Source of the DNA: Hyphomicrobiaceae bacterium UBA4118
GTDB taxonomy: Bacteria; Pseudomonadota; Alphaproteobacteria; Rhizobiales; Methyloligellaceae
Direction of reading: 5' to 3'
Length of the DNA: 6,174 nucleotides
Assembly (NCBI GenBank): GCA_002383105.1
Contig: DFXC01000017.1
Span: forward strand, 1 to 6,174
The position numbers and the translations under genes are program-made. The stretch's first letter is position 1, and the number at the start of each line of letters is the position of its first letter. The notes beneath the pieces were generated by a model. The model had not been told where the DNA came from and did not search any database. It saw only the letters and a program-made list of their open reading frames with translations. This document shows positions 4,791-6,174 of this stretch, one piece after another.

Positions 4791-5549
4791 ATGCAACCGC
4801 ACCGAATTGTGCCACGCGACGAATGGATCGCCGCCCGCAAGACGCTTCTCGCCGAGGAGAAGGCGCTCACCCGCGAGCGCGACAGGTTGAGCGCCGAGCG
4901 CCGTGCGCTCCCCTGGGTCAAAGTGGAGAAGACCTATGTCTTCGACACGCCCGGCGGCAAGAAGACGCTCGCCGAGCTCTTCGGCGGAAAGTCCCAGCTC
5001 CTCGTCTACCATTTCATGCTCGGCCCAGGCTGGGAGGAAGGTTGCCCGAGCTGCTCCTACCTCGCCGATCATTTTGACGGTGCCGTCATCCACCTCGCTC
5101 AGCGCGACGTGGCGTTCCTCGCGGTCTCCCGCGCGCCGCTGCCCGAGATCGAGGCCTTCAAGAAGCGCATGGGCTGGCGCTTCGATTGGGTATCGTCGTT
5201 CGGGAGCGACTTCAACTTCGACTATCACGTGTCGTTCGCGGAGGACGAGGTTGGCGCCGAGGGCGACTACAACTACGAAAAACAAGAGATCGGAAGCGAC
5301 GAGATGCCGGGCGCCAGCGTCTTCTACAAGGATGCCGACGGCACGGTCTTTCACACCTATTCGGCTTACGCGCGCGGTCTCGACATCCTGATCGGCGCGT
5401 ACAACTTGCTCGATCTCACTCCCAAAGGCCGCGACGAGGCTGAGCTTCCTTGGACCATGGCCTGGGTGCGGCGGCACGACGAGTACGAAGGCACCAAGAC
5501 ATCCCAGTCCTGCTGCTCCGCGGAACCACGAGCCGGCGCCGCCGGATAA
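4791..5549 (+). CDS. DUF899 family protein with thioredoxin-like fold (CxxC)
   Basis: The 252-residue protein is of the DUF899 family (PF05988), often annotated as thioredoxin family protein. The N-terminus is helical and highly charged (EWIAARKTLLAEEKALTRER, 11-30). The thioredoxin-like core follows, with LAELFGGKSQLLVYHFMLGP (60-79) and EEGCPSCSYLADHFDG (82-97), where C85 and C88 form a CPSC redox pair placed as in peroxiredoxin/AhpC-like proteins. Later landmarks are FGSDFNFDYHVSF (137-149), SVFYKDADGTVFHTYSAYARG (176-196) and LPWTMAWVRRHDEY (219-232). A vicinal Cys-Cys (241-242) sits near the flexible C-terminus. ATG at 4791 has GGAG at 4781-4784 with six bases between; an in-frame ATG at 4779 lacks a ribosome-binding site. 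There is no signal peptide, so it is cytoplasmic. Thiol redox chemistry is likely, but no reaction is established for the family as far as I know. Confidence 0.9.
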   Translation: MQPHRIVPRDEWIAARKTLLAEEKALTRERDRLSAERRALPWVKVEKTYVFDTPGGKKTLAELFGGKSQLLVYHFMLGPGWEEGCPSCSYLADHFDGAVIHLAQRDVAFLAVSRAPLPEIEAFKKRMGWRFDWVSSFGSDFNFDYHVSFAEDEVGAEGDYNYEKQEIGSDEMPGASVFYKDADGTVFHTYSAYARGLDILIGAYNLLDLTPKGRDEAELPWTMAWVRRHDEYEGTKTSQSCCSAEPRAGAAG

Positions 5550-5573
5550 CTCGGGTCACAGAAGGAGCACGCC

Positions 5574-6077
5574 ATGCCGGTCGCCGCCCAAAAAATCCTG
5601 CCGTGCCTGTGGTTCGATACTGAGGCCGAGGAGGCGGCGAAGTTCTATTGCTCCATCTTCAAGGACTCCCGCATCGAGACGATCAGCCGCTACGGGAACG
5701 AGGGACACGAGAAGCATGGTCGAGAGTCCGGCTCGGTCATGGTCGTGGTGTTCGATCTCGAAGGGCAAAGATTCGTCGGCCTGAACGGCGGTCCCCACTT
5801 CAAGTTCACCGAGGCGATCTCGTTCCAGATCCACTGCCAGAGCCAGCAAGAGGTGGACTACTATTGGAGCAAGCTCACCCAGGGCGGCAAAGAGGTTCAG
5901 TGCGGCTGGCTGAAGGACAAATTCGGCCTATCCTGGCAGGTCGTGCCGACCGCCCTCATCGAGATGATGATGGATTCCGACTCCGCCAAAGTGGCGCGCG
6001 TGACCAAAGCCTATCTCCAGATGAAGAAGTTCGACATTTCAGCGTTGACGCGCGCTTACGAAGGACAAAACTCATGA
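5574..6077 (+). CDS. PhnB-type VOC protein (3-demethylubiquinone methyltransferase-like fold, PF06983)
   Basis: This encodes 167 residues of the PhnB-like VOC group. Landmarks are KILPCLWFDTEAEEAAKFYC and SIFKDSRI (7-34), VMVVVFDLEGQRFVGLNGGP (55-74), ISFQIHCQSQQEVDYYWSKL (82-101) and WLKDKFGLSWQVVP (112-125). The tail includes a helix with ARVTKAYLQMKKFDISAL. The common database name, 3-demethylubiquinone-9 3-methyltransferase, is misleading: no SAM-binding fold is present and ubiquinone methylation is not supported. The start ATG at 5574 has AAGGAG at 5562-5567 with a six-base spacer. It follows the DUF899 gene by 24 bases and its TGA overlaps the next start as ATGA, so it is part of the operon and coupled to the next gene. 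It is unlike the upstream VOC protein in sequence and length, so it is not a recent tandem copy. The substrate is unknown. Confidence 0.9.
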   Translation: MPVAAQKILPCLWFDTEAEEAAKFYCSIFKDSRIETISRYGNEGHEKHGRESGSVMVVVFDLEGQRFVGLNGGPHFKFTEAISFQIHCQSQQEVDYYWSKLTQGGKEVQCGWLKDKFGLSWQVVPTALIEMMMDSDSAKVARVTKAYLQMKKFDISALTRAYEGQNS

Positions 6078-6174
6078 ATGCAAAACCAGCGATTAAGGCC
6101 ACGCCGAGTACCGCCGCCGCGAAAACGGAGGGAAAGGAATTCACGATCTCCCGCGTCGTCGATGCGCCGCTCGA
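6074..6174 (+). CDS. Second SRPBCC/AHSA1-like protein, N-terminal fragment (runs off the right edge)
   Basis: Thirty-three residues are visible, from ATG at 6074, which overlaps the previous stop (ATGA) and has GAAGGA at 6060-6065. After a low-complexity Ala/Lys/Thr-rich leader comes KEFTISRVVDAPL, the usual first strand and turn of AHSA1-type SRPBCC proteins (typically F-x-x-x-R-x-x-D-A-P). The rest is outside the window. If the call is right, the operon carries two AHSA1 genes. The visible part is short, so the family call rests on one motif plus context. Confidence 0.65.
   Translation, partial: MNAKPAIKATPSTAAAKTEGKEFTISRVVDAPL

Noticed and set aside
4214..5477. Two long minus-strand open frames (4214-4921 and 4749-5477, 235 and 242 residues)
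   Set aside because: They lie antisense to the VOC and DUF899 genes, which have recognisable domains and ribosome-binding sites. Long antisense frames are expected in DNA with high GC at third codon positions.
5574..6077. Ubiquinone methyltransferase activity for the PhnB-type protein
   Set aside because: The family name is a legacy label; the sequence shows a VOC fold and no SAM-binding motif.
1..6174. CRISPR arrays, tRNA or rRNA genes, insertion sequences, attachment sites
   Set aside because: No repeated spacer-like units, tRNA-like cloverleaf sequence, transposase motifs or terminal inverted repeats were seen on either strand.

Overview
The window looks like the chromosome of an alphaproteobacterium, most likely of the order Hyphomicrobiales (Rhizobiales). 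The signs are high GC with GC-rich third codon positions, a 41-residue L36 of the cysteine-free type, and a neighbourhood I recognise from that order: N-formylglutamate amidohydrolase, DUF1036 protein, pyruvate kinase, TPR protein and L36. Genus and species cannot be told from this sequence.

Left half (1-3373), core region. A minus-strand N-formylglutamate amidohydrolase gene runs off the left edge and has no ATG, GTG or TTG start. Divergent to it, a secreted DUF1036 protein and pyruvate kinase (pyk) share an ATGA stop/start overlap, so they are probably one translationally coupled unit. A TATAAT element and a 12-bp palindrome lie upstream. Six bases past the pyk stop ends a convergent minus-strand gene for an exported protein with three TPR repeats. 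Upstream of that gene, on the same strand, is the short L36 gene.

Middle (3374-3532), divergent promoter region. Two good sigma70-type promoters point away from each other, one for L36 (minus) and one for an ArsR-type regulator (plus). The ArsR promoter carries a 20-bp palindrome that covers the end of the -10, the expected transcription start and the start codon. The arsR mRNA therefore looks leaderless and autoregulated.

Right half (3533-6174), accessory operon. Six tightly packed plus-strand genes follow: ArsR regulator, SRPBCC/AHSA1 protein, VOC (glyoxalase-like) protein, DUF899 thioredoxin-fold protein with CxxC, PhnB-type VOC protein, and a second AHSA1-like gene cut by the right edge. 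Gaps are between a 109-base overlap and 31 bases, and most genes have a clear Shine-Dalgarno sequence. The likely logic is a small-molecule or stress-responsive repressor controlling ligand-binding (SRPBCC), metal- or small-molecule-handling (VOC) and thiol-redox (DUF899) proteins. The inducer and substrate are unknown. This operon is the best candidate for an undescribed system in the window.
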